Source: Sacculina carcini (Eukaryota; Arthropoda; Thecostraca; Sacculinidae). From it: 64,000 bases of DNA. The notes under the pieces were generated by a model, which had not been told where the DNA came from, searched no databases, and saw only the letters and a program-made list of their open reading frames with translations. Location: the NCBI GenBank assembly GCA_916048095.2, contig OU696581.1, positions 6,017,766 through 6,081,765 on the forward strand, read 5' to 3'. The position numbers and the translations under genes were made by a program. Positions within the stretch are counted from its first letter, which is position 1, and each line of letters opens with the position of its first letter. Positions 42,857 through 52,116 of the stretch are shown here, piece by piece.

Positions 42857-44491
42857 CTAGAAATAGAAAAAATCTGGTTGTTGTTTAAACGTGACGGCGC
42901 GGCCCGCTCTGGTACGAACAGCTCTTGGCGCCGAGGTGCGCGGAGCGGGCACCTGTACGGGTCGAGACTGTGGTGATGCTCGCCTGGCGACCGGCACTGG
43001 CGAACGTGGAACAGGTGCTGACGACAGCGACTGCGGACTCTTGACGAACGCCGGCTTTAGACGGTCAATAGAGATGGTTTCGGTAGTGCCGGTAGGTAAC
43101 TCGATTCGGAACACCTTCGGCGATCTGGATATGACACGGAAAGGACCGCGATAAGGTGCCTCCAGTGGTTGGCGGACTCGGTCCACGCGCACCCACACCT
43201 GATCGCAAGTCATCAATCGCGGCGGCACGTAGGTCGACGGTGTACAATGAACCGTGCCGGCCGACATTCTGTGGAAGTCTACTTCCTGCATCCTTCGGGT
43301 CAAATCCATCACGAACTCGTGCTGCGCCTTGATCGAGACGGTATCGCCCGTCGGAACTCGTGGACACAGCAGGTAGCCCCCGGTGACGGCTGTAAACGGA
43401 GAGATGGCGGATTCGGTGGGCAGCAGTCGGACGCCCAGCATCACTACAGGCAGCGCCGAGAGCCAGCACTGACGACGGGCCATGATGGCGCTCTTGATCA
43501 CGCGATGAAGCCGTTCCAGGAGTCCGTTAGATTGAAGGTGATATGCAGTAGTTCTCACTCGGTGGAATCCTACTAGATGTGACAGCTCGCGAAACAATTC
43601 CGATTCGAACTGGCTCCCGCGGTCGGTAACCACACGCAGTGGGACTCCGAACCGCGACACCCAGTGAGTGAAAAAAGCTTCAGCGACGGACGTGGCGGTG
43701 ATATCAGTCAACGGGACCGCTTCTGGCCAGCGACTCGCGCGGTCAATGCACGTTAGAATATATCTGTATGGTGTGGCAAATGGGTGGTTGCGTGAGGTGG
43801 CCGGCGGTAATGGCCCCACGATGTCCAGGTGGACGCATTCAAAGCGCGTACTTGACACCGTGAAGTCGGCCAGCGGCGACTTGGTGTGACGTGTTATTTT
43901 TGCCTGTTGACATGCGGCACAGTTGCGCACCCATGTTTTGATATCTGCCTCTATATTCGGCCAGACGTAGCGAGACTTGAGCATTTTCACATTGGCCGCT
44001 GTGCCTGGATGGCACAGACCGTGCATTTGCTCAAAGACTGGTAGTCGACACTTTTTGGGCAAAAACTGCCTGGGTTGCGGTGTTGCCATGTCGCACATAA
44101 TAGGTTTGTCTCCAGACGTATTGAATGGTGTCAATGAGGTGGCGGCAGCCTTCGTCTCTGTGTCTTCAGCTTGTACCCGAGCTATACCGGGCAGGTCGTA
44201 AACATCTGCCTGGACGGCGTAAGCGCTGCGCGAGAGACAGTCGGCCACCATGTTGTCGGCACCCTTGATGTGCTGCACATCCGACACATACTCGATGATG
44301 TACGACCAGTGTCTCTGCTGACGATCCGATTTGGCCACCTTCGGGCTAGTGAAAGCCGACACTAGTGGCTTGTGGTCCGTCAACAGAGTCACCGATCGAC
44401 CCTCCAAGCAGTGCCGGAAGTACACGACCGCGTAATACGCCGCCAGCAGCTCTCGGTCGTAGACTGAGTATTTCTGTTGTGCAGTGGACAA
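42857..44491 (-). CDS. Gypsy B RNase H-integrase
   Basis: 544 open codons. RNase H: STAQQKYSVYDRELLAAYYA, LLTDHKPLVSAF and IKGADNMVADCLSR. Integrase: GLCHPGTAANVKMLKSRYVW ... CAACQQAK (zinc finger), HLDIVGPLPP (Asp), VVTDRGSQFESELF (Asp) and LQSNGLLERLHRVIK (Glu). The SH3-like C-terminal part has APYRGPFRVI. All catalytic residues are present. Overlapping minus-strand sequence 44,700-44,389 supplies the RT thumb end and first RNase H residues in another frame, so there is a frameshift near 44,490. Confidence 0.87.
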   Translation of the reverse strand: MSTAQQKYSVYDRELLAAYYAVVYFRHCLEGRSVTLLTDHKPLVSAFTSPKVAKSDRQQRHWSYIIEYVSDVQHIKGADNMVADCLSRSAYAVQADVYDLPGIARVQAEDTETKAAATSLTPFNTSGDKPIMCDMATPQPRQFLPKKCRLPVFEQMHGLCHPGTAANVKMLKSRYVWPNIEADIKTWVRNCAACQQAKITRHTKSPLADFTVSSTRFECVHLDIVGPLPPATSRNHPFATPYRYILTCIDRASRWPEAVPLTDITATSVAEAFFTHWVSRFGVPLRVVTDRGSQFESELFRELSHLVGFHRVRTTAYHLQSNGLLERLHRVIKSAIMARRQCWLSALPVVMLGVRLLPTESAISPFTAVTGGYLLCPRVPTGDTVSIKAQHEFVMDLTRRMQEVDFHRMSAGTVHCTPSTYVPPRLMTCDQVWVRVDRVRQPLEAPYRGPFRVISRSPKVFRIELPTGTTETISIDRLKPAFVKSPQSLSSAPVPRSPVPVARRASPQSRPVQVPAPRTSAPRAVRTRAGRAVTFKQQPDFFYF

Positions 44492-44700
44492 CTTCTTTGA
44501 AAAAAAGATATTGGCTGTGGTGCGCCGTCCACCATCTGATGAAGAGCGGCACCCGCTGCCGTCGAAGAGCAGTCCGTTACTAATTGGAGATGTGCACAGT
44601 CCAGCTGCGGATGAGGCAGTGTGCAGGCGTTCTGCAGCGCCTGTTTTACGTCATTCACGAGCTGCGACTGTGAGAAGCGGCAGACCATTCGGTGCAGCAA
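44389..44700 (-). pseudogene. Gypsy B RT end/RNase H start
   Basis: Contains NDVKQALQNACTLPHPQ and LQLVTDCSSTAAGAALHQMVDG, the start of RNase H (first catalytic Asp), then PISFFQRS. It follows the Gag stop within about 20 nt. Protease and the RT palm with YxDD are therefore absent. Confidence 0.78.
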
Positions 44701-44715
44701 CCATGGCCAGCCGGC

Positions 44716-45531
44716 TTAGTTTTCCGGCGGCGATTGTGACGGCGATAACCCTCGCGAACGTGCAGCCGGTGCCGGTGACGACGATCTGGAAGACGACTGC
44801 ATCCGCAGGTTTGGAGATTTCTTGGGCCACTGACACCATGGCTTGCACGTGCGGGCATGTACACCATAAAATATGTGGGCACGGCATACCTGTGGCCTCT
44901 GTCCCTGGTGAAAAGGCTGCAGCGTCGGCGGAGTCGTTCCCGGCACATTGTTAAAACTGCGTGGATCCGTCCGTTGTCTCGGTGAAGGAACGGCCGGCAC
45001 GGACAGACATGGAACATTGCTGGCGATGGGCAGCAGCTCATCAGCAAGTTTAGCTGCCTGGGAAAGAGACAGGTCTTTCAGCGCCGCCACGACGGTACCG
45101 ACGGTCCCCGGCAGAGATTTGATGAACTTGTGTCTCACCAGTTCGTCCGACGCGCCAGCCCGGGTTGCGATCGCTTGCAGCTCACTCAGTACGTCGGATG
45201 GGCGGCCGGCCAGAGGCTGCTGCGACAGTAGTTCCTCAAAGAGCTCGGACTTATTCTTTTCTAAGAGTCGGACCACTTCCTCTTTAAGAGTTGTGTAGGT
45301 CTTTTGCTGCATGCAGGATAGCGATATCCGCCGGACGACATTCGGAGGGAGCGATGAAATTACAATATAGAATTGGGTAACCTCGGAGGTAATCCGCTGG
45401 AGATGAAATTGTGCCTCCATAATGACGAACCATCCGTCAACCGCGCCTTCCATCAAGCCTGGCGCCTTGACGGAAACACGGTTAACATCCGATTCGACTG
45501 GAGGGCTTACCGGGACTTGGTTCTCGTTCAT
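44716..45531 (-). CDS. Gypsy B Gag
   Basis: The likely start is ATG 45,531 (MNENQVPVSP), because the upstream part of the open frame is leader. The matrix/capsid-like sequence has DGWFVIMEAQFHLQRI, TQFYIVISSLPPNVV and LSQQPLAGRPSDVLSELQ. The C-terminus has CRAHIFYGVHARTCKPWC, a C-x2-H...C-x2-W-C knuckle variant seen in some invertebrate Gypsy Gags. It is intact to the stop at 44,716. Confidence 0.82.
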   Translation of the reverse strand: MNENQVPVSPPVESDVNRVSVKAPGLMEGAVDGWFVIMEAQFHLQRITSEVTQFYIVISSLPPNVVRRISLSCMQQKTYTTLKEEVVRLLEKNKSELFEELLSQQPLAGRPSDVLSELQAIATRAGASDELVRHKFIKSLPGTVGTVVAALKDLSLSQAAKLADELLPIASNVPCLSVPAVPSPRQRTDPRSFNNVPGTTPPTLQPFHQGQRPQVCRAHIFYGVHARTCKPWCQWPKKSPNLRMQSSSRSSSPAPAARSRGLSPSQSPPEN

Positions 45532-45735
45532 AATGACGGAACAGGTGAATGAAAAAACAAAAGGATATAACAAATGACAAACGGAAGTGACGTATGACGA
45601 AAAAGAACGACGGAGAAAGAGAGTTTGTCACCACAGGCAAAATAAAAAAATATCCCGAGGATCAAATGAAAATCTAACGATGAAAAAACGGCTACGGAAC
45701 AGACTAGGAGATGGCAGAACAACGGAAAAATGAAA

Positions 45736-45765
45736 AGGACTCACGTGGAACGTCGGGGTCACCAC
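45736..45765 (-). promoter_or_regulatory. Gypsy B primer-binding site
   Basis: On the minus strand TGGTGACCCCGACG starts one base after the 5' LTR end (CCGCCATA-G). This is a common Ty3/Gypsy tRNA primer site beginning with TGG, complementary to the CCA end of a tRNA. Confidence 0.7.
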
Positions 45766-46043
45766 TATGGCGGGTTTGGTTGTCACAAATGAAAAACACG
45801 TGGTCGGTTGCGACTAAGGCCGTTTCCTGTATTGTCATCCTTTTTATACCCTGGGTCACGGCGGAGCTAAATTTTGACCAATCAGCGTACAGGTCATTGA
45901 CCCAGTGCAGTGGAACAAAGAACAACATAACAAAACATCATGAAATAAATAATACAGCGATAAATTGAATAAACCATAGAAGATTAGAGAGATAATTAAG
46001 ATCACAAACTGAACCAATATATAAACAATGTACGCCCGGAAAC
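45766..46043 (-). repeat. 5' LTR of Gypsy B, part 1
   Basis: Matches the left LTR from TATGGCGGGTTTGG to CGCCCGGAAAC. Gypsy C interrupts it here. Part 2 is 51,199-51,395. Confidence 0.88.
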
Positions 46044-46327
46044 TTTACTATTCCTTTTCCGTCATCGCCCCTACAATGAAAACAACCGTGAAACGTGCCA
46101 CTCTATTTCATAGCAATAAGACACCAACATTCAATGCCTGAAACATAACCCAAATGATAGTGGTTAGTAATGTACATTAGCAAGGTTGATTAGCAAATAC
46201 AAACACTCAATATAATTAAATCCTACCATATAATTTATTTGGAAACTTATCATTAATACATATAAACAACATCAACCAGCCCCACAGTCATAAACGACAC
46301 TTGCGCCACAAGTGTAGGAACAGTATA
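46044..46327 (-). repeat. 3' LTR of Gypsy C
   Basis: 284 bp, identical to 50,915-51,198 except for a C/A change (TTAGCAAATAC vs TTAGCCAATAC) and a C/T change (CCAGCCCC vs CCAGTCCC). Confidence 0.95.
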
Positions 46328-46363
46328 TCTCCTCCCTCTTCATTTTGCTTCTGTCGGTGGAAT

Positions 46364-47064
46364 TCAGGATGATAGCAAAGCGTCTTCAATATCTGCCTCG
46401 GTAGCGCCATCGCAGAATCTCTGTGGCCTTCTTATGGTTCTCCGTCGTCTGTTGGGGAAACCAATCGCTTCTGACGAGTCCGATAATGTCACCGCATCAT
46501 TACCAATATCCGTTATGTTGCCTCCGTCGCGATCTGATCTGTTCCGCCTTGTTTGTTTTTGTTGCTCGAACCCGTTGACGCCTCTTGAACTTTCCATGTG
46601 TCTGTGTGTTGCCTCGTCCGTCGTTCCGGTTCGATCTTCTTGTGTACCGAGAATTGGACCGAGCCCGTCGCTTGTAAACGTGCCGCCTTCCTCCCACCGG
46701 CTGTCTGGAACTTTTTTCAGTTGTGATGTTTCACGCAGTTTCTGCTGATTTCCTCTTTGAATTATGACGGTACTTCCCTTTCTTTCAGTGACCGTCCATG
46801 GTTGTGGGTCATATCGGGGCGAGAGTTTGTTTGTTCTTGTCTGGCGAAGCAGGACTCAGTCGTTTTTCGCGATATCGCTCGACCTGGCTCTATTCTTCCT
46901 GTCTGTGCGCGCCTTAGTTTTTCTTTTTCCTCCCGGTCTGTCTTACGCGCTTTTCTCCACCTCCACCCCTCTGTGTTCGATTGGAGTTGAGGCCATTTCA
47001 TTTTCAAACTTCTACCCATCAGTAGTTGTGCGGGTGTTTCTCCCGTGGTGCAATGTGGCGTATT
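46364..47064 (-). pseudogene. Gypsy C integrase C-terminal region (3' copy)
   Basis: Contains LLMGRSLKMKWPQLQ-type sequence and an Arg/Lys-rich KARKTDREEKEKL stretch, and ends in FPNRRRRTIRRPQRF before the stop at 46,364. Reading continues from the main integrase only after a frame change near 47,065. Most of it (46,544-47,450) is duplicated at 49,905-50,812. Confidence 0.7.
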
Positions 47065-48537
47065 TCAGTACTGCAAAAGAAACATTCCCAACAATCGTTT
47101 CCAGTTTCTCGTCTCTGTGTTGGATGCACGAACGTTTTTGAGTAACGAAGAGAAAAACCTTTCCACTTCACCATTACTTTGTGGATGATACGGTGAAACC
47201 TTTCTGTGCCGTATACCCCATTCTTTGCAAAATAGCGCGAACTCCTTGCCCCGGAACTGTGGTCCGTTGTCTGATACAATCACCTCTGGCACTCCGTGAG
47301 TGTAGATGCAGTTTTCAATCACCGCCGTAACCGTGTGAGTGTCGGTGGCTCTCACGACTGATGCCTCAGGCCACCTGGAACCCGCGTCTACGATGCCAAC
47401 TACATAGTCTCCACTGGGAAATGGCCCGCAAATATCTACGTGGATAACCTCCCACGCCCGGCTCATCATCGACGTATTCAATGGGTTCGTACGTTTTCGC
47501 TGATCCAAGCTTGCACACGGTATGCACGCACTTACCAATTTTTCCACATCTTGGTCCAGCTTAGGCCACCATACTTTTGTCCGCAATAGTGCCTTGGTTT
47601 TAACTATTCCCATATGAGCTTCGTGGGCAAGTTGAAGTGTGCGCCTGCGAAGCGACGATGGGATGACGATCTTGGATCCGCGAATGATCAGTCCCCTTTT
47701 AGATGTGAGTTCATCGCGAATTTTTTTGAATGCTTGAATTCGTTCGTCTTCCCAATCACCGTGTTGTATGGCTCTCTCCACTGCCTGTAATGTGCTATCC
47801 TTCTGTGACTCTTCGACCAGTTCAGACAGAGTCAGCGCCACCGGTACGCTGTGTGCGACGACGTAGTTGACGAACCCCTCAGCTATTTCTTCTTCTGCTG
47901 AGATTTTGTCGTGATATTGTACAGGCTGTCTTGATAACACGTCGGCAGGGTTGTCTCGCCCGTTGATGTGACGAATGGTGAAGTCATACTGCTGCATACG
48001 TAATATCCACCGCAATATGCGTGCTGAAGGATTACCTGTTGGTTTGAAGATTGATGTGAGCGCTTGGTGATCGGTTCGAATTTCTAATTCTGCTCCGTAT
48101 AGGTACAAATGAAATCGCTCACAAGCCCACACAATCGCCAGTGCCTCTTTTTCAAGTTGGCAATATCTTCGTTCAACGTCGGTTAACGTCCTGGACGCGT
48201 AGCTCACTGGCCTTAGATCGCCATGATGGTTCTGGCAGAGTACCGCCCCTAAGCCAACTGGGCTCGCATCCACAATGAGTGATGTCCGACGTTTCGGGTC
48301 AAAATGAATAAGGTGTGCCTCTTTCTTTACCGCCTCTTTCAGTTCGTGAAAACATTTTTCTTCCTTCTCTGTCCATCTCCACGCGGTGTTCTGTCTGGTT
48401 AGTAGTCTCAGTGGCTCGCTCTTAGTTGCCAGTCGCGGAATGAATCTGGTCAGGTAGTTTATGAGCCCCATGAAGCTCCTGACGTCTTGCGGTGTTTTCG
48501 GTCGTTCGAACCCTTGGATTGCTTTGATTTTGGACAT
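47065..48537 (-). CDS. Gypsy C RNase H-integrase
   Basis: 490 codons. The connection/RNase H region has IQGFERPKTPQDVRSFMGLI, SLIVDASPVGLGAVLCQ, LEKEALAIVWACERF and IRTDHQALTSIF. The integrase zinc finger is AHEAHMGIVKTKA ... CIPC. The DDE core has HVDICGPFPSG, IVSDNGPQFRG and PQSNGEVERFFSS. All catalytic residues are present. The frame ends at 47,065, while integrase homology continues in another frame. Confidence 0.88.
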   Translation of the reverse strand: MSKIKAIQGFERPKTPQDVRSFMGLINYLTRFIPRLATKSEPLRLLTRQNTAWRWTEKEEKCFHELKEAVKKEAHLIHFDPKRRTSLIVDASPVGLGAVLCQNHHGDLRPVSYASRTLTDVERRYCQLEKEALAIVWACERFHLYLYGAELEIRTDHQALTSIFKPTGNPSARILRWILRMQQYDFTIRHINGRDNPADVLSRQPVQYHDKISAEEEIAEGFVNYVVAHSVPVALTLSELVEESQKDSTLQAVERAIQHGDWEDERIQAFKKIRDELTSKRGLIIRGSKIVIPSSLRRRTLQLAHEAHMGIVKTKALLRTKVWWPKLDQDVEKLVSACIPCASLDQRKRTNPLNTSMMSRAWEVIHVDICGPFPSGDYVVGIVDAGSRWPEASVVRATDTHTVTAVIENCIYTHGVPEVIVSDNGPQFRGKEFALFCKEWGIRHRKVSPYHPQSNGEVERFFSSLLKNVRASNTETRNWKRLLGMFLLQY

Positions 48538-48588
48538 TGTCGGCTTGACGCCGCTGCTAGAAACTGAAAAGCCATGAAATATGACGTC

Positions 48589-49389
48589 TTACACGTGAAA
48601 GATGCTCTTATCCTGAGAGATGGACAGATTATTTTCCCGTAAGGTACGGAGAACGGATTCAAGAGCTCTGTCGTGTTCCTGTGTGTTTTTCCCCCAAATC
48701 AGGATGTCATCTGCTCCGTTGCGACAGTTCGGACATTTTTGCAGTATTTGTTGGAGTAAGCGCTGTCCCTCTTCTGCTGCCGAAGTTATGCCCATTAATA
48801 AGACTTTGTATCTATAGATACCTGAATCGCACGAAAAAGTGGTGATTCCTCTGGACTCCGGTGACAGTTCTATCTGGTGATAGTAGGAATTCAAATCAAT
48901 TTTTGAGAACACCTTGGCTCCACTGACCTCGCTGAGGATTTGCTCCACTGTAGGAATCGGGTAGCGGGAGCGCTTTACGGCTTTGTTCGCCATTCGCAAA
49001 TCTGCACAGATTCTGATGTCACCGTTAGGTTTGGGCGCGGTGACCAATGGTGAAACCCATGGTGTGGGTCCCTCTACCTTTTCGATGATGTCGTTTTCCA
49101 GCATGTCTTGAATTTTTTCTTCCACGGCCCCTCTTAGGTGGAATGGCACTCGCCGCGGTGGTATCGCTACCGGTTTGACTTTCTCATCTATGTCGAGTTT
49201 CAATTGGAAATTCCTCATCCGCCCGATGCCTTCGAGTGCAGATAGATGTCTGTTCAAAATACTTCTAGTTGATTCTGGAATTTCCTCGGCTTTCACACTG
49301 TCGATTCGAGGCATAGACAGTAAACCCAGTTCCAAGCACGCTTGTCGTCCCAATATATTCCCACTGTCATGTGCCTTGGTTACCAACAT
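48589..49389 (-). CDS. Gypsy C reverse transcriptase
   Basis: 266 residues with ENDIIEKVEGPTPWVSPLV, DIRICADLRMANKAV, VFSKIDLNSYYHQIEL (first Asp), LLMGITSAAEEGQRLLQ and NGADDILIWGKNTQEH. The usual aromatic residue before A-D-D is Gly (GADD), but both aspartates remain. A stop or frameshift near 48,589-48,540 separates it from the connection/RNase H frame. Confidence 0.87.
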   Translation of the reverse strand: MLVTKAHDSGNILGRQACLELGLLSMPRIDSVKAEEIPESTRSILNRHLSALEGIGRMRNFQLKLDIDEKVKPVAIPPRRVPFHLRGAVEEKIQDMLENDIIEKVEGPTPWVSPLVTAPKPNGDIRICADLRMANKAVKRSRYPIPTVEQILSEVSGAKVFSKIDLNSYYHQIELSPESRGITTFSCDSGIYRYKVLLMGITSAAEEGQRLLQQILQKCPNCRNGADDILIWGKNTQEHDRALESVLRTLRENNLSISQDKSIFHV

Positions 49390-49404
49390 TTTCTGTATAA
49401 TTCG

Positions 49405-49904
49405 TCAGGACCCATATGTTAGTGTGGCAAAAAATTCTCCTCGAAGCGGAATCGGTGTGTCGCCGTACGATCTGGGTACAACTTTTGAGCGGCTAAGGAC
49501 GACCGTTGGTTTTGCATCCGCCAGATGCTCAAACGTTCTGCCATCCAACAAGTTAACGCTAGCTCCCGAATCGATCAGCATACGGACCGCCACGTTGTCC
49601 ACTAGAATGCGCTTCGTGCCCGAACTTTTGGTATTTATGCGAAAGACGTTGGACTCGTCGTCCGTGTATCTGCTACGCGTCGCTGAGAGGCGTCGAACGC
49701 CGTTGTTCTCCTCGCCAGACGATGTGTCATCTATTGCTTGTATTTGTTTAGCCTGTTGTAACTTCTTACGGCATGCTGTGGCAAAATGGTTTCGTATGCC
49801 ACAATGATGACACTTCTTTCCAAACGCCGGACAATCTCGTTGACCGTGCCGGTGTCCTGTACCATTGCATCCGAAGCATCGTGACAAATCAGTTGGTTTG
49901 TCCC
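49405..49904 (-). pseudogene. Gypsy C zinc knuckles and protease
   Basis: Only the end of Gag is left: CFGCNGTGHRHGQRDCP and CHHCGIRNHFATACRK are two CCHC knuckles. An aspartic protease follows with RMLIDSGASVNLLDG (D-S-G) and VRRLSATRSR upstream. The open frame runs upstream of 49,904 into the duplicated integrase tail, so the N-terminal Gag is absent. Confidence 0.82.
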
Positions 49905-50812
49905 CCGCCTTGTTTGTTTTTGTTGCTCGAACCCGTTGACGCCTCTTGAACTTTCCATGTGTATGTATGTTGCCTCGTCCGTCGTTCCGGTTCGATCTTC
50001 TTGTGTACCGATAATTGGACCGAGCCCGTCGCTTGTAAACGTGCCGCCTTCCTCCCACCGGCTGTCTGGAACTTTTTTCAGTTGTGATGTTTCACGCAGT
50101 TTCTGCTGATTTCCTCTTTGAATTATGACGGTACTTCCCTTTCTTTCGGTGACCGTCCATGGTCGTGGGTCATATCGGGGCGAGAGTTTGTTCGTTCTTG
50201 TCTGGCGAAGCAGGACTCTGTCGTTTTTCGCGATATCGCTCGACCTGGCTCTATTCTTCCTGTCTGTGCGCGCCTTCAGTTTTTCTTTTTCCTCCCGGTC
50301 TGTCTTACGCGCTTTTCTCCACCTCCACCCTTCCGTGTTCGATTGGAGTTGAGGCCATTTCATTTTCAAACTTCTACCCATCAGTAGTTGTGCGGGTGTT
50401 TCTCCCGTGGTGCAATGTGGCGTATTTCGGTACTGCAAAAGAAACATTCCCAACAATCGTTTCCAGTTTCTCGTCTCTGTGTTGGATGCACGAACGTTTT
50501 TGAGTAACGAAGAGAAAAACCTTTCCACTTCGCCATTACTCTGTGGATGATACGGTGAAACCTTTCTGTGCCGTATACCCCATTCTTTGCAAAATAGCGC
50601 GAACTCCTTGCCCCGGAACTGTGGTCCGTTGTCTGATACAATCACCTCTGGCACTCCGTGAGTGTAGATGCAGTTTTCAATCACCGCCGTAACCGTGTGA
50701 GTGTCGGTGGCTCTCACGACTGATGCCTCAGGCCACCTGGAACCCGCGTCTACGATGCCAACTACATAGTCTCCACTGGGAAATGGCCCGCAAATATCTA
50801 CGTGGATAACCT
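49905..50812 (-). repeat. Duplicate of the integrase 3' region within Gypsy C
   Basis: Nearly identical to 46,544-47,450 in the same orientation (offset about 3,361 bp), with scattered single-base differences. It carries the integrase core end (GVPEVIVSDNGPQFRG, PQSNGEVERF) and C-terminal tail in place of Gag. The left junction is at CCGCCTTGTTTG, right after the Gag knuckle sequence. The right junction is at TGGATAACCT. Confidence 0.92.
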
Positions 50813-50819
50813 TTAAACC

Positions 50820-50905
50820 TTTTTTTTGTTAAAAAAAATTCGCGATGAACTCACATCTAAAAGGGGACTGATCATTCGCGGATCCAACATCGTCATCCCA
50901 TCCTC
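50820..50905 (+). repeat. Inverted fragment of Gypsy C pol next to its primer site
   Basis: About 75 bp matching the reverse complement of about 47,655-47,727. Landmarks are GATGAACTCACATCTAAAAG, GGGACTGATCATTCGCGGATC and CATCGTCATCCCATC. It starts after an A/T-rich TTTAAACCTTTTTTTTG filler at the end of the integrase duplicate. Confidence 0.88.
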
Positions 50906-50914
50906 GTCGCCAGT
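50899..50914 (-). promoter_or_regulatory. Gypsy C primer-binding site
   Basis: The minus strand reads AC TGGCGACGAGGATGGG directly after the LTR end AGTAAA. Overlap with GATGGGATGACG of pol is the likely microhomology at the inverted-fragment junction. Confidence 0.65.
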
Positions 50915-51198
50915 TTTACTATTCCTTTTCCGTCATCGCCCCTACAATGAAAACAACCGTGAAACGTGCCACTCTATTTCATAGCAATAAGACACCAACA
51001 TTCAATGCCTGAAACATAACCCAAATGATAGTGGTTAGTAATGTACATTAGCAAGGTTGATTAGCCAATACAAACACTCAATATAATTAAATCCTACCAT
51101 ATAATTTATTTGGAAACTTATCATTAATACATATAAACAACATCAACCAGTCCCACAGTCATAAACGACACTTGCGCCACAAGTGTAGGAACAGTATA
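50915..51198 (-). repeat. 5' LTR of Gypsy C
   Basis: See the partner LTR at 46,044-46,327: equal length, two differences. Confidence 0.95.
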
Positions 51199-51395
51199 GA
51201 AACCCTGCAGCGAAACCTATATTAATAACAAGAGATTCAAATTCGGCCCCACAAGAATATTAATGTTTTGGGTGGAAAGGAATTAATACTGGAAAAACGA
51301 GGAAAAGGAAACAAATGAATAATAAACAATTCCGAATAACGCGCGAAGTAAGACCAAAGAAAATATAATAAAATCAAGGCGACGCAGGCGCTACA
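51199..51395 (-). repeat. 5' LTR of Gypsy B, part 2
   Basis: Continues the B LTR after the GAAAC duplication (CCTGCAGCGAAACC ... GACGCAGGCGCTACA). It matches 41,422-41,615 of the left LTR. Confidence 0.88.
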
Positions 51396-51681
51396 CTTCC
51401 AAGTCAATTGTACTGAAATAACTGTGCCTGCATACTCCCCCTGCATCTGAGCCTAACCTGTGCTATATGCAGTAACCAATAACAACAACAACAACAACAA
51501 CAACAAATAACTGTATTTGGAAACTTTCTCCACAGTTTCACTGATACCAGGCATTGGATATGCAACCAAGTTGGTGAAAAGATTTATGGTCTGTGAGTGG
51601 TCTATGACCAACCTTTTCTTGGTGTTCTGCTTGACGACAACTACTTGTGCTCTCCAGGCACTGCGGCTAGGTGTTATTATT
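51396..51681 (-). pseudogene. Gypsy A reverse transcriptase, middle segment
   Basis: On the minus strand, ITPSRSAWRAQVVVVKQNTK, KRLVIDHSQTINLFTNLVAY and MPGISETVEKVSKYSY are RT motifs 1-2. After the (AAC)-tailed insert the same frame gives STIDLE up to the Gypsy B junction. The N-terminal neighbour lies beyond LINE D at 55,552. Confidence 0.85.
51426..51504 (+). mobile_element. Short (AAC)-tailed retro-insert in Gypsy A RT
   Basis: 79 bp starting GCCTGCATACTCCCCC and ending in (AAC)n. It is flanked by the perfect 10-bp duplication AAATAACTGT (51,416-51,425 and 51,505-51,514). It is a 5'-truncated LINE or SINE end. Removing it restores the A reverse transcriptase frame. Confidence 0.82.
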
Positions 51682-51736
51682 GACCGTTTGTTTGTTGGCG
51701 ACCGTTTGTTTGTTGGTCTCCATCCCTGCCCAGTGT

Positions 51737-52041
51737 TCGATAGATATTGGGTCGCTCGCTGCTCACGATGTGCCGGCCTAGGGCACAAATCAACGCGATG
51801 TTCTAGCCGTGTAATGTGTGGTCACTGCTCTGGTGATCATTCTTCATCTGATTGTCCGCGCTCAGCTCCTTCCAAATGTTGTAATTGTGGGCGCTCGGGC
51901 CGGAACCATTCCCATTCTCACTCTTCATTTGACACTTCGTGCCCTTCCTTCACTGCCGTCCGGGATTCCATCCGCCGCCGCACCGCCACCTCTGATTCTG
52001 ATCTAATTTCGTTGGCTCAATCCCCGCAATCGAATCATTGA
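51737..52041 (+). pseudogene. LINE D ORF1 end with CCHC knuckles
   Basis: Three Cys/His clusters: CSRCAGLGHKSTRC, CGHCSGDHSSSDC and CCNCGRSGRNHSHSH. After them comes SCPSFTAVRDSIRRRT. Gag-like knuckles at the end of ORF1 are typical of CR1/Jockey/I-group LINEs and bind the element RNA. The N-terminal ORF1 is missing, and the open frame before 51,682 belongs to Gypsy A antisense. Confidence 0.75.
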
Positions 52042-52116
52042 CTATCCTCTCTTTCCTCATTTTCTCACCTCTCTCAATCTATCTCTTCATCACCTCAGTC
52101 ATCATCTTCACCACCT

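Larger units (their letters stand above)
46044..51198 (-). mobile_element. Gypsy LTR retrotransposon C, rearranged, nested in the LTR of B
   Basis: The 284-bp LTRs at 46,044-46,327 and 50,915-51,198 differ at only two positions. They are flanked by a perfect 5-bp duplication GAAAC (46,039-46,043 and 51,199-51,203). The minus-strand LTR starts TATACTGTTCC and ends AATAGTAAA. A polypurine tract (AGAGGGAGGAGA) precedes the 3' LTR and a primer site (TGGCGACGAGGATGGG) follows the 5' LTR. The expected 5' gag is replaced by a second copy of the integrase 3' region and a small inverted pol piece. Confidence 0.92.
41141..51395 (-). mobile_element. Gypsy LTR retrotransposon B nested in Gypsy A
   Basis: The 475-bp left LTR (41,141-41,615) has a partner split in two: 45,766-46,043 and 51,199-51,395, with Gypsy C between. 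The flanks are CTTC on both sides (41,137-41,140 and 51,396-51,399). The site rejoins A's RT reading frame exactly at ...TIDLEAAYHQIP. The primer-binding site TGGTGACCCCGACG (minus strand) follows the 5' LTR after one base. Gag is adjacent to the RT end, so protease and most of RT are deleted. Confidence 0.88.
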
